Shown one piece after another: positions 35,091-48,445 of a stretch of 64,000 bases of DNA. The stretch comes from Erpetoichthys calabaricus (Eukaryota; Chordata; Cladistia; Polypteriformes; Polypteridae): contig NC_041395.2 of NCBI RefSeq assembly GCF_900747795.2, forward strand, positions 36,122,597 through 36,186,596. Direction: 5' to 3'. Position 1 is the first letter of the stretch. Each line of letters opens with the position of its first letter. Position numbers and translations under genes: made by a program. Below the pieces are notes generated by a model. That model was not told the origin of the DNA. It saw only the letters and a list, made by a program, of their open reading frames with translations, and did no database searches.

Positions 35091-36929
35091 CATTAAAATT
35101 GTCTTAATATTTAGTATCTGGCGAGAACAGAAATGACTGCATAAATGGAGTTCAAGTTTTACTACTACATTTTTCACTTTATACTTTTTTAGTTCATTAG
35201 CTGTTCATTATATATATGGCACTTAAATTAATTTCATCTCATTAAAAATGTGATTTAATTAAAAGGCTATAGCATAATATGTAACTCATTTCCTCTTTCT
35301 TTTAAAAGTGTATAAGTCTGATGCAGCAATAAGCAAAACAGCATGGATTTGAATTACCCCTGGCTAAGGACAGGGTGTTTCTAAATGAAGAACTGTGCAA
35401 TTCTATATTGAGAAACTAAGGTTTGACAGCAGAAGTAAACGCATTTCCTCTTCAGTATGCTCCGGCTGGTGCAATCTCATATTCGTGCAATGGTGTGCTT
35501 GTCAGGTTTCAACATTAGCACTGTATGATTTATTATGGGAGCAGGATGCAAAACTAGCACTGCCTCTAACTTCCCTCGCTCTAGTGGTGACTGCAGAAGA
35601 CCACGTCCAGTCTGCTCCCGTAAGGGTAGGTTGTGATTACTCTTTTCTGACTCAATCAATCTTACTTTAGCGTATTTGTATATTTTAGACAGTAAACTGT
35701 ACACATGCCATGGACATGTAATATTTCTAAAATAGCGACTTGGCAGACCAGCTAGATAATAATAATCTCCAATGACTGTCTAACAATGAAACTCTATGGT
35801 TTCACATAAATATTTCCTCTTTTGGGGGGAACTGTGAACTGTTAATGTAAACTAAATAAATATAACCTTTTATCAATCAAAATTAACTGGAATGGAGAAT
35901 AGCATTGCTGTACCGCAGCACTTAGTTGAGGCTTTACATCCTGGCAGAGGTGCCCCCTGTGTGGACATTACATGTTCCTTGTTTGTTTACCCAGCTTCCT
36001 TTGGTTTTCTTAAATATGGTGGGACTGAACGGGGTCTCTAAACTTGTCAACTGTGGGTGAGGGAATGTGTCATGTGCTGGACTGACATTCAAAGTGGACT
36101 AAGGTCCTGGTTAATACCCATTGCTACTGAATGGAGTTCATCAGATTTCACTCTTAGAAGAAAGTTTACTGTCGATGGGTGCATGGTATGATGAAAATGC
36201 CTACTTGATCCCAGTCATGAGACGATTAAGCACATATAAGCACTTTCTTATAAAGTGTTCTTTTTACTTTCAGAACCCCCAAGTTTTTTTCAATATATTT
36301 TCATGTTGTGTGAGAGATTTTACATTTATTTGCCTTGTCAATTTTCTTTATGTCTATTTTTTGTTAGTATAATATTTACCATTCAGGGATAACTGCGTTT
36401 AGCTTTGACCTTGAAGTTTATATTTGTTTTCTGATTTTTATTTGATGGCATGAATGCCAACACATTTGTGCTGAACAAACTGACCTCTTGCTGGTGTTTT
36501 ACACACAAAGCCAAAAGGAATAGAGAGAGAGACAAGCCTTTTTTGACTTTGCATTTTGGGAGCAGAACTCTTTTTTTATTTTTAATTCACATATTGACCA
36601 GAGTCATAAGTTAAGGTAAGGCAATTAAGAACTAACGAGTAAGTCTATAATTTTTTGTTTCTTCATGAGGCCTTACATGACAGCTTGTGAAAAATTTCAT
36701 AGTTAAAAACACCTACAAACAATTCTCTGTAGCTCATTTGTAACTTTAAGGTCAAGATGAACGTTACTGTTATGTATAGATAATAAAATTAAATACTCAC
36801 TTGTATGTCTCCCTGAGACTAGTTATTGTAATACAATACCCACAACTGACAAAAGTAGGAAATGCATACAAGAATATGTATTTGGAACTATAAATATACT
36901 TTGGATAAAAACTGCAGCTAAATCTAGTG
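35091..36929. other. Interval with no gene recognised
   Basis: AT-rich, no supported coding frame. Short frames at 35395-35704 and 36121-36372 have no domain or splice context that I can defend. Confidence 0.45.
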
Positions 36930-37620
36930 GTCCTGTGTAGAGGAGGGAGAAAATTGGCTCTGCGAAATGGCTGAGGTCTTTAATAATACTGTTTGACTTT
37001 CTAAGACAGGGTGTGTTATTGTATATACAGCATGTCTGGGAAAGAAGTGAATTATGTGCCAGTCATATTCTGTGCTGACGTTAGTCTCAGTAGTGCTTTG
37101 AAGCCCTGGGCTGAGCAGGTGCCCTACAAGGATGTGATGCAGCATAAAACACGATGATCTAAATACTGCGCAACACATCAAGAAGACTCACCATCCCTTT
37201 TACTGAGGACAGACTTCAATAGGAACCTGCACAAGTCTGTGAGCATACATGGAGACATCCAGGTTTTCCTCAGATATCTAAGGAAGTAAAGGTGTTGGTG
37301 AGTCTTCTTGATCATAGCAAAATGTGATATGTGCACTTTAGATTATCAGTGATGGCAGCTGCAAGAAGTTTAAAGTTGCTGACTTTGTCAACAGCATCTC
37401 CGTAGAAGGGAGTGTGACCTGAGTCTTACTTCCTGAAGTCTATGACCAGCTACTTGATTTTGCTGACATTAAAGGAAAGATTTGTGTCTTGTATCTCAGT
37501 GTCAGAATGAGCACCTCTTCTCCTTAACTCATCTCATCATTGTTGGTATTTACTATAGACCTATTCTGGTTGTGTCATCAACAAATTGAATTGAGCTCTG
37601 GCTACTTGGTCTACTCAATT
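36930..37620 (-). mobile_element. Jockey-group LINE, decayed C-terminal half (minus)
   Basis: The minus strand reads QFVDDTTRIGL-like, KTQVTLPSTEMLLTKSATLN, KKTHQHLYFLRYLRK, then CCIYNNTPCLRKSNSIIKDL and FAEPIFSLL. This order matches the ADD box to C terminus of the LINE at 30414. Multiple stops and shifts. Confidence 0.65.
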
Positions 37621-37817
37621 TAAGTCAACTAAGCTTTAATTTTATTGTTCCATACAGGGAAATTTGTTTGGTTTTTCATCAACAATAAGCTTATATAGAC
37701 ATAGGTTTTTAAGTATAAAAAGACAAGGAAGGAGAATATAATATAAGGAACCACATATATCTGAACACCAATATGCATGCACATATTAAGCATAAATACA
37801 CACATATGCATATGCAT

Positions 37818-38302
37818 TGTGGCAGACGACTGGGGACCTTGCCCCAATGGGATGCCTGGAACAAGGAAGGACTGGGAGAGGGGCAATATATTCCCCTGAA
37901 CGAAAGAGGGCAGTCCCCCTGGATTCCATCAGGGCCGCGGATACAGAGCTGGGAAGTTCATCCCTGTGGGTGTCCGCACCTGGGTACACCTGGATGGTTC
38001 TCAAACCATGGGCTGCAGCACTTCCACCACACCAGGAAGTGCTGCTGGGAGATCATCAAGGAGCACCAGGAGCACATCCGGGTGTGCCATAAAAGGGGCC
38101 ACCTCACTCCATTCGGAGAGCCAGAGTCGGGTGGAAGAGGACGGAGCTTACGAGGAGTGGAGCAGAGGTGGCAGAGGTGATGAAAGGACTGTGAACATTG
38201 TGGCTAATTGTGCACTGTGGTATTGTGTTGAAGAATAAAAAAGTGTGTGATTTGGACATCTGGCTGTCTCAGTGTCTGTCTGTGTCAGGGGTATCTTTCA
38301 CA
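37818..38302 (+). mobile_element. Solo-LTR-like relic (fossil)
   Basis: A 485-bp unit with TGTGGCAG...TTTCACA ends, a TATA-like CCATAAAAGGGG and AATAAAAAAGTGTG in LTR order. Flanks GCAT (37814-37817) and ACAT (38303-38306) are a near-perfect 4-bp duplication. Same family as 20928, 58261 and 62254. Confidence 0.65.
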
Positions 38303-41300
38303 ACATATACTAAAAAACTTTACATCTATCTACACAGTGGCACCTATGAATCTGCCATATCAGTAATGAACTTGTATTCCAGTTAGATACAAATAATCTC
38401 TTATATCTAGAAGATTTTATTTGACATTGTAGTGCCGGTAATCGTTGAGAATCCCACATAACCACTACATTGCAAATTTAATTTTAGCTTTTTATCACCA
38501 AACAGGAAAAAGGAATACAGCCATGTGGCTTGGCGCTTTATCTCATTGGATGTCTGTATTGAGGATCAGCATGGAGGAAGCGATGCTGCCAGCCTGCAAA
38601 TGCTAAGGTCTGCCAATTAGGAAGTTCAAAGTCCATTGGCAGATGGTTTCATCCTGAATCTAGGAGTTTAGAGATTGGTTTTGATGATACATCTGATTTA
38701 AATCTTGATCTGTAACCCATAATCATTATTCAGGCATAGAAGTTTTATTATCCAGATGTGCCAGGGTGATATGAAGTGAACGGAATATGGCATCCTCAGT
38801 GTAAAACCGCAGGTGGTCCAAACTGCTTGGAGTATTCTGTTCAGTATATTCTAGCACCAGTGTTTTAAACACTGGGATTCAGAGACATTGGTTTGTTGAT
38901 TGTACTGACTTCCGCAGTTTTGAATGGAACTGAAATCAGGAGAATGTTTAAAATGCAAACCTAAAGTTTTAACCCAGAAGATGAGAATCAAATACACAAA
39001 GCTCAGAATATGTAATAAAAATCATATTCAGCAAACAGTGCAGGGAACCCATAAACCAAAAAATGAACATTTTATGATATTACCTGAAGTGTTAAGAGCA
39101 AACTATGCAACTACTGTAGGGTTTTAATGGTTAAGGTTAAGGTTTTTTGCCTTAATGAATAACATTTTTGGCCTTTTAAGCTTTCTCTTATGCCATGACA
39201 GCATTTTTTTAGTTATGGGCACTGCCAATTTGAGATGTTACCATTATCATTCACCACAACACCATAAGGAATAAAGGGAGAAGATAAAGTAAGTAAGTAA
39301 GTAAGTAAGTAAGCATATTGGTTACTGTAGTGATCTTCTCAGAAGGCCCCGGGAACATGCAATGCATGACGTCATCAAAGTGATGGCATAAAAACAGAGC
39401 TGGGGTGTGATTCTTGCAACAAAAACCTTTCCTGGTTAATGAACTTGCTATTAGTATTAAGGTCTTTGATTTTTGATATACATTTTAAAGTAGAGGACAG
39501 ATTGATTAGACTTTTGCTAACAATGTTGGCTTGAGTTTTTCAACTACATCTCATCTCCTCATTTTCTGAGTCAGAACAAACACATAAACAGAGCCAAATC
39601 GTAAGTCTTAAATTGTAGTCAAAGAATAAGAATATGTTTTGTAACCAGAATATTCAAAATACAACAAAAGAACAAATACTATAGGTTTGAGTGTAATCCA
39701 CAATTTTGGATGAAGTGTTCCAGCACAGAGATGGCTTATATGTGGTCATGCTGATGATGTCATAAAATGCAACTTCCAGAACACAACCCCTAACAACCGG
39801 CTGTTACACAGGACAAAAAATAAATCAAAAGTAAATGGCATCATGGAAAACCATGATTACTTTTTAAAAGAATTAAAAACACTTTGAAACACAAAATAAA
39901 TATGACCAACGGATTCCTTGGTCACCATAACTCCCGAAAGCAATATCAAAAGAAAATTAAGAGACCAAGGAACAATCACAATTTGCACATCAGATCTTGA
40001 CATAGTTCTGATACCATTCAGTGCTAACACCAGTAATTCAGCATGTATCAAGTAAATATGTAGTATTTTTGTTCCTCTTTTATTTTCCTGAATATTTTCT
40101 CAAAATAGCTCCCTCTGGGCCTACTCTTGTGCTCTCTCACCTCCTTCCGGCTACTTTTTTGTTAAAATTCTCCTCTTATTCCTCTTCCTTTATCTCTCAA
40201 TATTGAACTCTCTCTGTGTGTGAGGATTTTTAAGGTAATACATCCAGTTTTCCTTGTATCAATTTCCAAAATCCTGCAGTGGTTAGAACCTTTACCAAGG
40301 TATAGGCTTAAAAGTGTCAAGTAAAATTTCCTGTAGTTTATACCATCTACAGCAGCCGTTCTGATGTACCTGCATATTAACTACTGTATATTTCCAGTCT
40401 TACAAAGTTCTGTTTTCTTTTTCATGGTTGTGTAGTTAATAAGATCAGAGGATGTTCAGTTTACCCACAACTGTTTGCCAAAACATCACATTGCTTTTAT
40501 CAGTCCATTTCTTTTCTAAATAAGATTCTTATTAATTAAAGGACCACACAGAGCCAGAGTGTATGATGGAAGCATCTGATACAAAGCAAGAGACAACTCT
40601 GAGTGGGTGTGATGCCCCATGTCTTTGACTCCAGCATGTTTTAAACATTGAGAGACACAGACACTCCAGACAGTTTTTATAGTGCACAACAAAATGGATC
40701 TTTATTAAATTAGGTGCCTTGAAATATCAAAAGTCGATTAGCTTGTGCACTTAATAGAACCAGGCCTCAATTGCATAGGCTAAACGAAAGTGAATTGAAA
40801 AAATCAAAATACTTTTAAAGTCTAGATGGGCATCCTTCTGAGAATAAACAATAAAAATAAATTGTAAAAACAAGGTCAAAATGAACTCAGCACTCCACCC
40901 TGACTACAGTGCTTAGTTCCAAGTCTCCATTACTTCAGGATATTTAGAAGCCAATAACCAATAAACGCTGTCTGTTATCTTTACTTCCTGAAACTTCTCT
41001 CAGTTTCCTGTTCACACGATTCCCAGATCTCTCATGCACCACTGGTTCTCCTCTTCAATGTAAATTGGGAATCAGTCTGTGTTGCTCCGTCTCCAATGAG
41101 TTCATCAGGTCAGACAACGGCAAGCCGAATTAACATTTAGTCAAGCAGACGCAGACTATAACTCAAACTTCAACCACACCAAACCACATGCTGGTGTCAC
41201 TCTCAGGCATTAAATACTGCCTCCAGAGAATCATCACCATCACTTTCAGCTGTTTCTGTCTGGCTTCTCTAATTACACCACACTGGTATGATAGCAGTAC

Positions 41301-41690
41301 CATGCGCTACTCACTGGTTCCCCTCACCAGTACGCAATACTATTAATTAGAAGAAGTATCGCCATAGCTCTCTTCCATACACAAACACACACACCCACTC
41401 TCCAGTGGATCACTTTCATTCACTCTGCTGGCAATTACTTAACACCACTGAGATACATACCAGCAACGGGAAGCCACTTGTGGCACAACCCGCACCAACT
41501 CCCCTCTCTAGGTAAGTGTACATATTCAAACGTTCCAACATCACAGTAAAACTCAATCAGGCACACATAGTAACAAATATGCTGTGATTTATTTAGCCAG
41601 TTTTAGACTCACCACTGATTCTAACCTTGACATCATTGTAATGTGGGAGGGAATGTGTGAATTATGTGGCTTTGTGGGAAAGAGAGCTGA
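38303..41690. other. Long interval with no gene recognised
   Basis: An AAGT microsatellite (39285-39312) is the only clear repeat. 40540-41520 has a long non-coding stretch with TTTATTAAATTAGG near 40700 that might be an old LTR-type sequence, but no ends could be defined. Confidence 0.4.
39285..39312 (+). repeat. AAGT microsatellite
   Basis: Seven perfect AAGT units. Confidence 0.9.
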
Positions 41691-41717
41691 CAACCAATGA
41701 ATGCTAATCTGAAATTA

Positions 41718-41927
41718 CAGTGTATATAATGCAGTGATGAGAAATAAGGAACACAGGTGTTTTGGACCTCACAAACAGCAGAGAAACTCATTAGCCTGAT
41801 GTATCATGTTTTATGTGCCATGACAGAATGGAAAATAGAAAACAAGTGAAGAGATTGCGGTTAGGCTCGCTGTACCTCTTAACCCTTTACACAGCACCAG
41901 CTCTGTCAGCTATCGGCTGCTGGTAAA
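41718..41927 (+). promoter_or_regulatory. Possible promoter and 5' exon of the receptor gene (weak)
   Basis: GTGTATATAATGCAG is a TATA-like site at about 41720. About 200 bp downstream GGCTGCTG is followed by GTAAAAGTGG, a possible donor that could join the acceptor at 42701-42702 before the receptor start codon. Only position and motif support this. Confidence 0.25.
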
Positions 41928-42296
41928 AGTGGCCTGCAAGACTGAGCTGGAAAATATTGGCCATGTCACGGTCTGCTTGAGGTTTACTTATTTCTTATGT
42001 ATTTGCATTTTGCACTCCAAAAACATACCATGCTGTGTACAAAGCTGAGTGTTAATCAGCCCACCATGGTGTGTTGTGATACAGTGGTATCTTGGATTAT
42101 TATCTGCCTTGTGTCCAAGGCAGATGAGATGACCCTGCAATATATAGATGGATGATTCTACAACTCTTCTATGTATTGTTATTTTTAAAAAAAGTCAGAA
42201 TTTTTTGCTTAGGATTCCATTGTGCAAGCACTAGATACAAAACCTCAAAAATAATAACATTACAAAAGTAAATTAATTGTTTTCATACAGGACCTT

Positions 42297-42445
<149 letters not shown>

Positions 42446-42715
42446 TTTTTACATTTGGAAAACATGTATGTTGATTGGTATGCTCAGGGTCATACAGCAC
42501 CAGTAACCTTATGTTTTAAGTCTAGTTCTACAGCCAAAACTTACTAATAAAAGAATTTCTTGATTATGACTTTTAATAAAATACGTCAACATCAGTTGCT
42601 GAAATGGATTTATCAACCAATGAAAAGTTGTAATTTAGGGTACTGTAAAAATTTCCTATAAAACATTACAAATTAAACAAACTAATTTTGCTTTCTCTGC
42701 AGCTGTATCTTCAAT

Positions 42716-45700
42716 ATGATGGCAAACATCACGTCTCCCAACGTGAGCCTCTCCAGCACAACCAGCAGTGGCCTTGGAACTGGCAATATCATTGGTATCA
42801 CCATACTGGTTGTGGCCTTCGTATTTGGCTTCCCCGGCAACCTATTTGTGGTATGGACAATTATGTGCCGCATTACTCGCCGTTCAGTCACCTGCCTGAT
42901 GGTTCTGAACCTGTCAATAGCTGATGCTCTGCTGCTCCTCACTGCTCCCCTTTTTATGCGATTTTTGGCAGCTGGCACTTGGGAATTTGGACCAGTTGTC
43001 TGCAAGTTGATCCATTACCTTGGTTGTGTCAATATGTACGCTTCAATTTTCCTCATTTGTATCATGAGCCTGGACCGTTATGTAGCTGTGAACTGGCCTG
43101 TAATCTCACAGCAACTCCGAACAAAGAAGTCCATGATGAAAATACTGCTGGGCCTTTGGAGTTTGGCTTTTCTCTTTGCCTTACCCATGCTATTTTATCG
43201 CAAGTAAGTTTTAAATTGGTGAAAAATAATGGATTGCAGGAACTAACGCAGATGTTTGTGTGATTTGTGTTGTAATATAGGACTGTTGTGAATCTAAACT
43301 GTTATTATAGTCTACAGTAAATGAGGTTATTGTTGAATCTTGAGTAGATGGGGTCTTAATCCTGATTAAGTCACATTATACATAGAATTTGCATTTCTCT
43401 CATATTTTCTTAGGCTTCCCTGGGAACTTTCATATCCCAAAACATGCAGCTCCAGAAGATTAAAATCCTGGCCTTGCCTCTCTGGTTAAATGTCCTGCAT
43501 TATAAATTCAAGGGATTTCTGTTGACACAACATTTTAATCAATTAAGTGATGTGTAGGATTGATTAAAAAGGCATATAAAATGTTAGATTATATCATTAA
43601 AACTGTTGAGATGTTATGCTTAGACTATATGATGCACTAGTGAGACCACATCTGGAGTACTGTGTGCAGTTCTGGTCACCACACTCTTGAAACTGTGAAG
43701 AGGAGAGCAACCAAGTGCATCCCGGGACTTAACTCTTTTAGGGCTAATTATGTTTTTTCTTTTCTCGCAGCGCTGAATATTTTTTCAAAAAACTCAGTTT
43801 TCTAAAAAGCATTGGTTTCACACATAAATCAACATAAAATATTTCACTGTGTTTTATGTTCCATGAGTCTCTACAGTATGTAAATTCACATACTTATTAC
43901 ATATATGTTTGTCTTATCATTTTCTGAAAAAAAAAACAGCTACCTGTCTTTTGCTTTCAATTTTCAGAACGCTTGCATCAAAATCGGAGTTTGATAAGTC
44001 AGAGTCCGATTCAGCAATAATACGCAAAAAAACAAAAAAATAAATCAATAATGCGTACAGAGTATTTTGCTTTGAGCATTCGCTTCACTCTCTCGCCCAG
44101 TGTTGAAGCTATACCAGACATTGTTTTCTCTATGCTACTCACTCACACGCATGGATTCAACATCAATTCAACAAGTCCAAAAGTCCTTCTAGTAAAGAAG
44201 GTCTACCTATAATGTAACTGTGAGTTTTGTCAACATTTACAGCTGATTATCACACTCTGCCCCTGACATCTACCCTCAACCCCTGCTGTTGACAAAAGTC
44301 GACATCCGCATTAAAAGAGTTAAGGACATGTCCTACTCTGACAGACCCAGAGAGTTAAACCTGTTTAGTCTCAAGCAGAGAAGACTGCATGGGGACATAA
44401 TCCAGATTTTCAAAATTGTCAAAGGCATTAATAAAGAATATCCAGCAGAATTCTTTTAACTCAACAGTGAATTACGTACCCAAGGGCACTATGAAAACTA
44501 AAGCGAAGTGCATTTAAGTCTGAAGGCAGAAAGCACATCTTTATTCAAAGAGTTGTGGAAATCTGAAACAAACTACTGAGATATGCAGTTGATGCAGCAG
44601 CCTTGACAACTTTAGGAAAGTGTTTGGATGAGATTTTGGGAAAGCTTAGCTATTAGCTAAACACATGAGCTTATTGGACTTAATGGTCTCCTCTCATTTG
44701 TCAAATTTCATATGCTTTAGTCTGAGTGAGATATTTTACAGTTTTTCTCCTGCATCCAAATGATGTGCATGTTAAGTTGACTGGCAACTCTAAATTCGGC
44801 CCAGTATGAGTAAGTGAAGGTATGTGAGTGAGTGTGCCCTGTGATTGACTGGCACATTGCCCGGGTCTGGTTTCTGATGCTGCAGGGATAGCTTCTGCCC
44901 TCTGGACTGTTTGTTTTATAGTGGATGGCTGGTTAAGCTCAAAACATGTAGGTGTAGATCAATGAGTGAAAGGAATCTGTAACAACAATTTATTTAGCCA
45001 CATAATATTTCACAATTTACTGTTCAGATGGAATGTAAGATGTAAGTGCGACTCCTTGTAAGCTAATTGACATAATGCGTTATACTTTGTCTGTTTTTAT
45101 TTGTAAAACATAATTTAAGAAAGGAAGAATCTAGAGGTTTTAAAGGTAATACCCACATCTGACTAGTCATACTTGGTGGTCATGCTCAGGTGGGTTACAT
45201 TTTGGTCACACAGAAGTACCCTGTAGTATGTGATTCACCATTTATTTGTAAGAATTCTGATGGATTTTCTTTATTAACGCCTTTGAGAATTTTGAAGACC
45301 AGGATTAGGTCCCCACACAGCCTCCTCTGGAAACACACAAGTTAAAATTTCACTGTACCCTACATGTGTGAAAATAAATTGAACTTGGATTTGTCACAGT
45401 GTACTCATTTCTGTTTGTCTTCTCGTTTTTTTGCAGGGATCTTCAGCCATACCTAAACAAAGGCCTCACTATTTATATTTGCATGCCTTATCACCCTTCC
45501 AGCAATCACAAAATCTTCCAGTATCTGATGGAGTCCATTTCTGGTTTTTTCTTACCTTTCATCCTCATTGTATTCTGCTATACTAATGTAGGCCGCAAGC
45601 TACAAGACGCCAGATTTAAGAAGAGACAGAGGACAAGCAGACTGATTCTGATCATTGTTGTGGCTTTCACAGTTTTTTGGCTGCCCTACCACATTGTCAA

Positions 45701-46022
45701 CATGATGCTAGTGTCGGGAATTTTGAACAACTCAACAAGGATTTTGAAAGCCGCTCAGACCATGAAGCCTAACGTGACAGCCTTTGCTTTCTTAAGCAGC
45801 AGCATTAATCCAATCCTCTACGTCTTTGCTGGGAGCTCCTTTATTCGCTCTGCTGGTGTGAACTTCATGGCGAAATTGTTTGTGGCCACTAATTCTGATG
45901 GATCATCACGGGGTTTTTCACGCACTACCAAGATCAGCCGCAATGACTCAGTTGAAATGACCAAAATACCAGATACTAATTCAATCAAAGACAAGACTTG
46001 TGGAAAACTCATGCTCTCCTAA
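42716..46022 (+). CDS. ltb4r: Leukotriene B4 receptor 1-like GPCR (2 coding exons)
   Basis: Exons 42716-43203 and 45437-46022 (donor GTAAGT, acceptor TTGCAG, phase 2) encode 357 residues; BLT1 proteins are about 350. Expected role: plasma-membrane receptor for leukotriene B4, Gi-coupled, guiding leukocyte chemotaxis. N-glycosylation sites lie at N4 and N9. GN in TM1 (41-42), LNLSIAD with D70 in TM2, C96-C178 disulfide, MSLDRYVAV (DRY 120-122), FWLPYH (243-248) and NPILY (287-291) are all present. RRSVTCLMVLNL, NMYASIFL and QQLRTKKSM track BLT1 rather than BLT2. AG at 42701-42702 precedes the start, so a 5' UTR intron is likely; two consecutive ATGs occur and the first is used. The intron after TM4 is odd, since mammalian LTB4R has an uninterrupted coding exon. 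Family assignment is from remembered similarity; a closely related chemoattractant receptor is the alternative. Confidence 0.82.
43555..44715 (+). mobile_element. CR1-type LINE 3' part, split by a MITE
   Basis: Left part: KKAYKML, LCLRLYDALVRPHLEYCVQF and WSPHS. Right part from 44324: KDMSYSDRPRELNLFSLKQR, RLHGDIIQIFKIVKGI, then a 3' region ending CTCATTTGTCAAATTTCATA. The reading VRPHLEYCVQFWSP and LFSLxxRRLxGD is diagnostic of the CR1 C terminus. Confidence 0.8.
43733..44319. mobile_element. piggyBac-type MITE with TTAA duplication
   Basis: TTAA at 43729-43732 and 44320-44323 flank a 587-bp unit whose ends are CTCTTTTAGGGC and the complement CTCTTTTAATGC. Excision restores the CR1 reading (GLKDMSYSD). 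TTAA targeting is the hallmark of piggyBac elements. No transposase frame is seen. Confidence 0.8.
44740..44945 (+). mobile_element. SINE 3' half
   Basis: GATGTGCATGTTAAGTTGAC, CTGGCAACTCTAAATTCGGC, GTGAGTGTGCCCTGTGATTG and GATGCTGCAGGGATAGCTTC follow the body order of the SINE at 46803. Confidence 0.65.
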
Positions 46023-46525
46023 TGTCTTCAACATCCTCTTTTCAGGCAAGTTTATATTTTAGGCACATGTAGGGCATGAACAACAGAGCTGAGAAAGACA
46101 GTGAACCTGATGCTGTATTGTAGAACTAACTTTGCTACCCACCTGAGATAGGTTGAAACCTAAGTAATCAACTTATGTAGCCCTCATTGTTAATGTTTTC
46201 AGGACACCATGTAATGCATACGTCTCTGTTATATGCTATTTAGTATAAGGACACCCAGACAGACGCACAGGCTCTTATTCTATCATTAAGATGGATACCC
46301 TCCCAGTGGTAGTTTAGAAGACACAAATCTACTACTCATTTAGTTTAAGTCCAATAGATAAACATTCACCTCAGAATCCATGGGTTCTAGACTGGTGTCA
46401 CTGTGTGGGGATGCGAAATGCAGAAGAAGATCATAAGTGGTTTGTGCTGGTGACATTATGTTGTCTACAAGATAAAGAAGCAGTTTGTTTTTATAGAAAT
46501 AAGAGGTCCTATTTTTCATTTATGA

Positions 46526-46531
46526 AATAAA
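46526..46531 (+). terminator. Candidate poly(A) signal of the receptor gene
   Basis: AATAAA 504 bp after the stop codon. No earlier canonical hexamer was noticed in the 3' UTR. Confidence 0.45.
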
Positions 46532-46659
46532 TGTGAAGCAAAAAACCAGTCACTTTTTTGACACTTTACTTTCTCCCATTCAAATACCACATGCAATATG
46601 AAGACTTTTCTGTTTTTCTGATGTGATGTTAATTTCACACATTTTAAATTTAAATCATA

Positions 46660-47180
46660 AGCAGTAGGGTGGGGTTGGAACTAGTGGCGTTGCCTATCAA
46701 TTCCATGTAGGGTTAGAATCCTGGCCAGTCACTCTCTCTTTGGAGTTTGCATGTTCTTCCTGTGTCTGGATGGGGTTTTCTTTCACGCACTTTCAGAAGA
46801 TGGGAGGCACGATGGCACAGTGGTAGCGCTGCTGCCTCGCAGTAAGGAGGCCTGGGTTAGCTTCCCGGGTCCTCCCTGCGTGGAGTTTGCGGGTGCTCTG
46901 GTTTCCTCCCACAGTCCAAAGACATTCAGGTTAGATGCATTGGCGTTTCTAAATTGTCCTTAGTGTGTGCTGTGTGTGTGTGTGCCCTGTGGTGGGCTGG
47001 CGCCCTGCCCGGGGTTTGTTCCTGCCTTGCGCCCTGTGCTAGCTTGGGATTGGCTCCAGCAGACCCCCGTGACCTCGCAGTTAGCATATAGCGGGCTGGA
47101 CAATGACTGCTTTTAGAAGATATGCATATTAGGTTTGCTGGTGACTTTAAATTGTCCCTATGCCTTCTATGGGTGAAGGA
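46660..47180 (+). mobile_element. Older SINE, split by a younger SINE
   Basis: Left part 46660-46802 (TTAGAATCCTGGCCAGTCAC, GGAGTTTGCATGTTCTTCCT) and right part 47111-47180 (TATGCATATTAGGTTTGCTG, GTGACTTTAAATTGTCCCTA) are consecutive pieces of one diverged SINE. Confidence 0.7.
46803..47110 (+). mobile_element. tRNA-derived SINE, best-preserved copy
   Basis: Box A in GATGGCACAGTGGTAGCGCT, a box B-like GGGTTAGCTTCCC, then GGAGTTTGCGGGTGCTCTGG, TGTCCTTAGTGTGTGCTG, GGTGGGCTGGCGCCCTGCCC and GGATTGGCTCCAGCAGACCC. CTTTCAGAAGAT before and CTTTTAGAAGAT after form an 11/12 target duplication. It can serve as the reference for all SINE calls in the window. Confidence 0.9.
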
Positions 47181-47199
47181 AGGTGCAGTTAATCATGCT

Positions 47200-47915
47200 T
47201 ACTGTGAAACAGGCAAGTTTCTATACATATACAATTTTGCAAAAGTGGCTCAAAATTCATTTTGCTAGTCATTTTGCAGTAAACAGTTTTATTTTGGGGT
47301 GATAAACAAAGAATATTGTTCCTAGACACCTCCTACATACTTCCGAGTTTAGCTATGTTCCTTTCTGCGACTGTGTAAAGCATGTAATCCATACCACACT
47401 TTCTAAATAGAATCATTTCTATTTAGCTTCCCATAAACATCACTGAGTACGAGTGCATTATGTTTTTCAGAAATATGACATGCTGTGTATTTTTCACACA
47501 AAGACACATTAAAACACATCATCTTGCACATTACTGCCCAAGGAAATACTCATTAATGCATGGAAGCCTCCCCCACTCTTACCTAGTAACCTTATCCTAG
47601 TAGAGGATATGCATATTTTTGGCGATTGTGTTCACTAGAGATCTTCCTTTAAATACTATATGACACATATACATGCAGAATTAATGCATGAAAATTGCTT
47701 TCAGACAGGAGCTAAACGTCTTTCTTCTTGTATGAATAGCACAAAATTTTTTGTGAAGCATAGCATTGTTTCAAATTCAATTTTGCATCAATTGTTAAAT
47801 GCTGCCTCAAAGTTCTAGGGGACAGGGTTCAAATCTAACACCTGGTGGCTGTCTGTAGGAAGTTTCTGCACAGTTTTGTTTCATGTACTCCAGCGCTCTT
47901 ATGACTGTAGCCTGT
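47200..47915. other. Interval with no gene recognised
   Basis: AT-rich; no frame, RNA or repeat that I can support. Confidence 0.5.
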
Positions 47916-47920
47916 GACGG

Positions 47921-48409
<489 letters not shown>

Positions 48410-48445
48410 ACGCTTTAGAATTAGGGTGTTTAAAAAGTAAATGGT

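Larger units (their letters stand above)
43204..45436 (+). other. Receptor intron filled with transposons
   Basis: The 2.2-kb intron carries a CR1-type LINE (43555-44715) split by a piggyBac-type MITE, and a SINE 3' half. The remainder (44946-45436) is unique AT-rich sequence ending in the T-rich acceptor tract. Confidence 0.7.

Noticed and set aside
37773-38238. Overlapping frames of 72-135 codons
   Set aside because: All lie in a solo-LTR-like relic and overlap in several frames.
41098-41125. CTGATGA motif on the minus strand as a second hammerhead
   Set aside because: No stem II of GCCC/GGGC type and no GAAA at the right distance.
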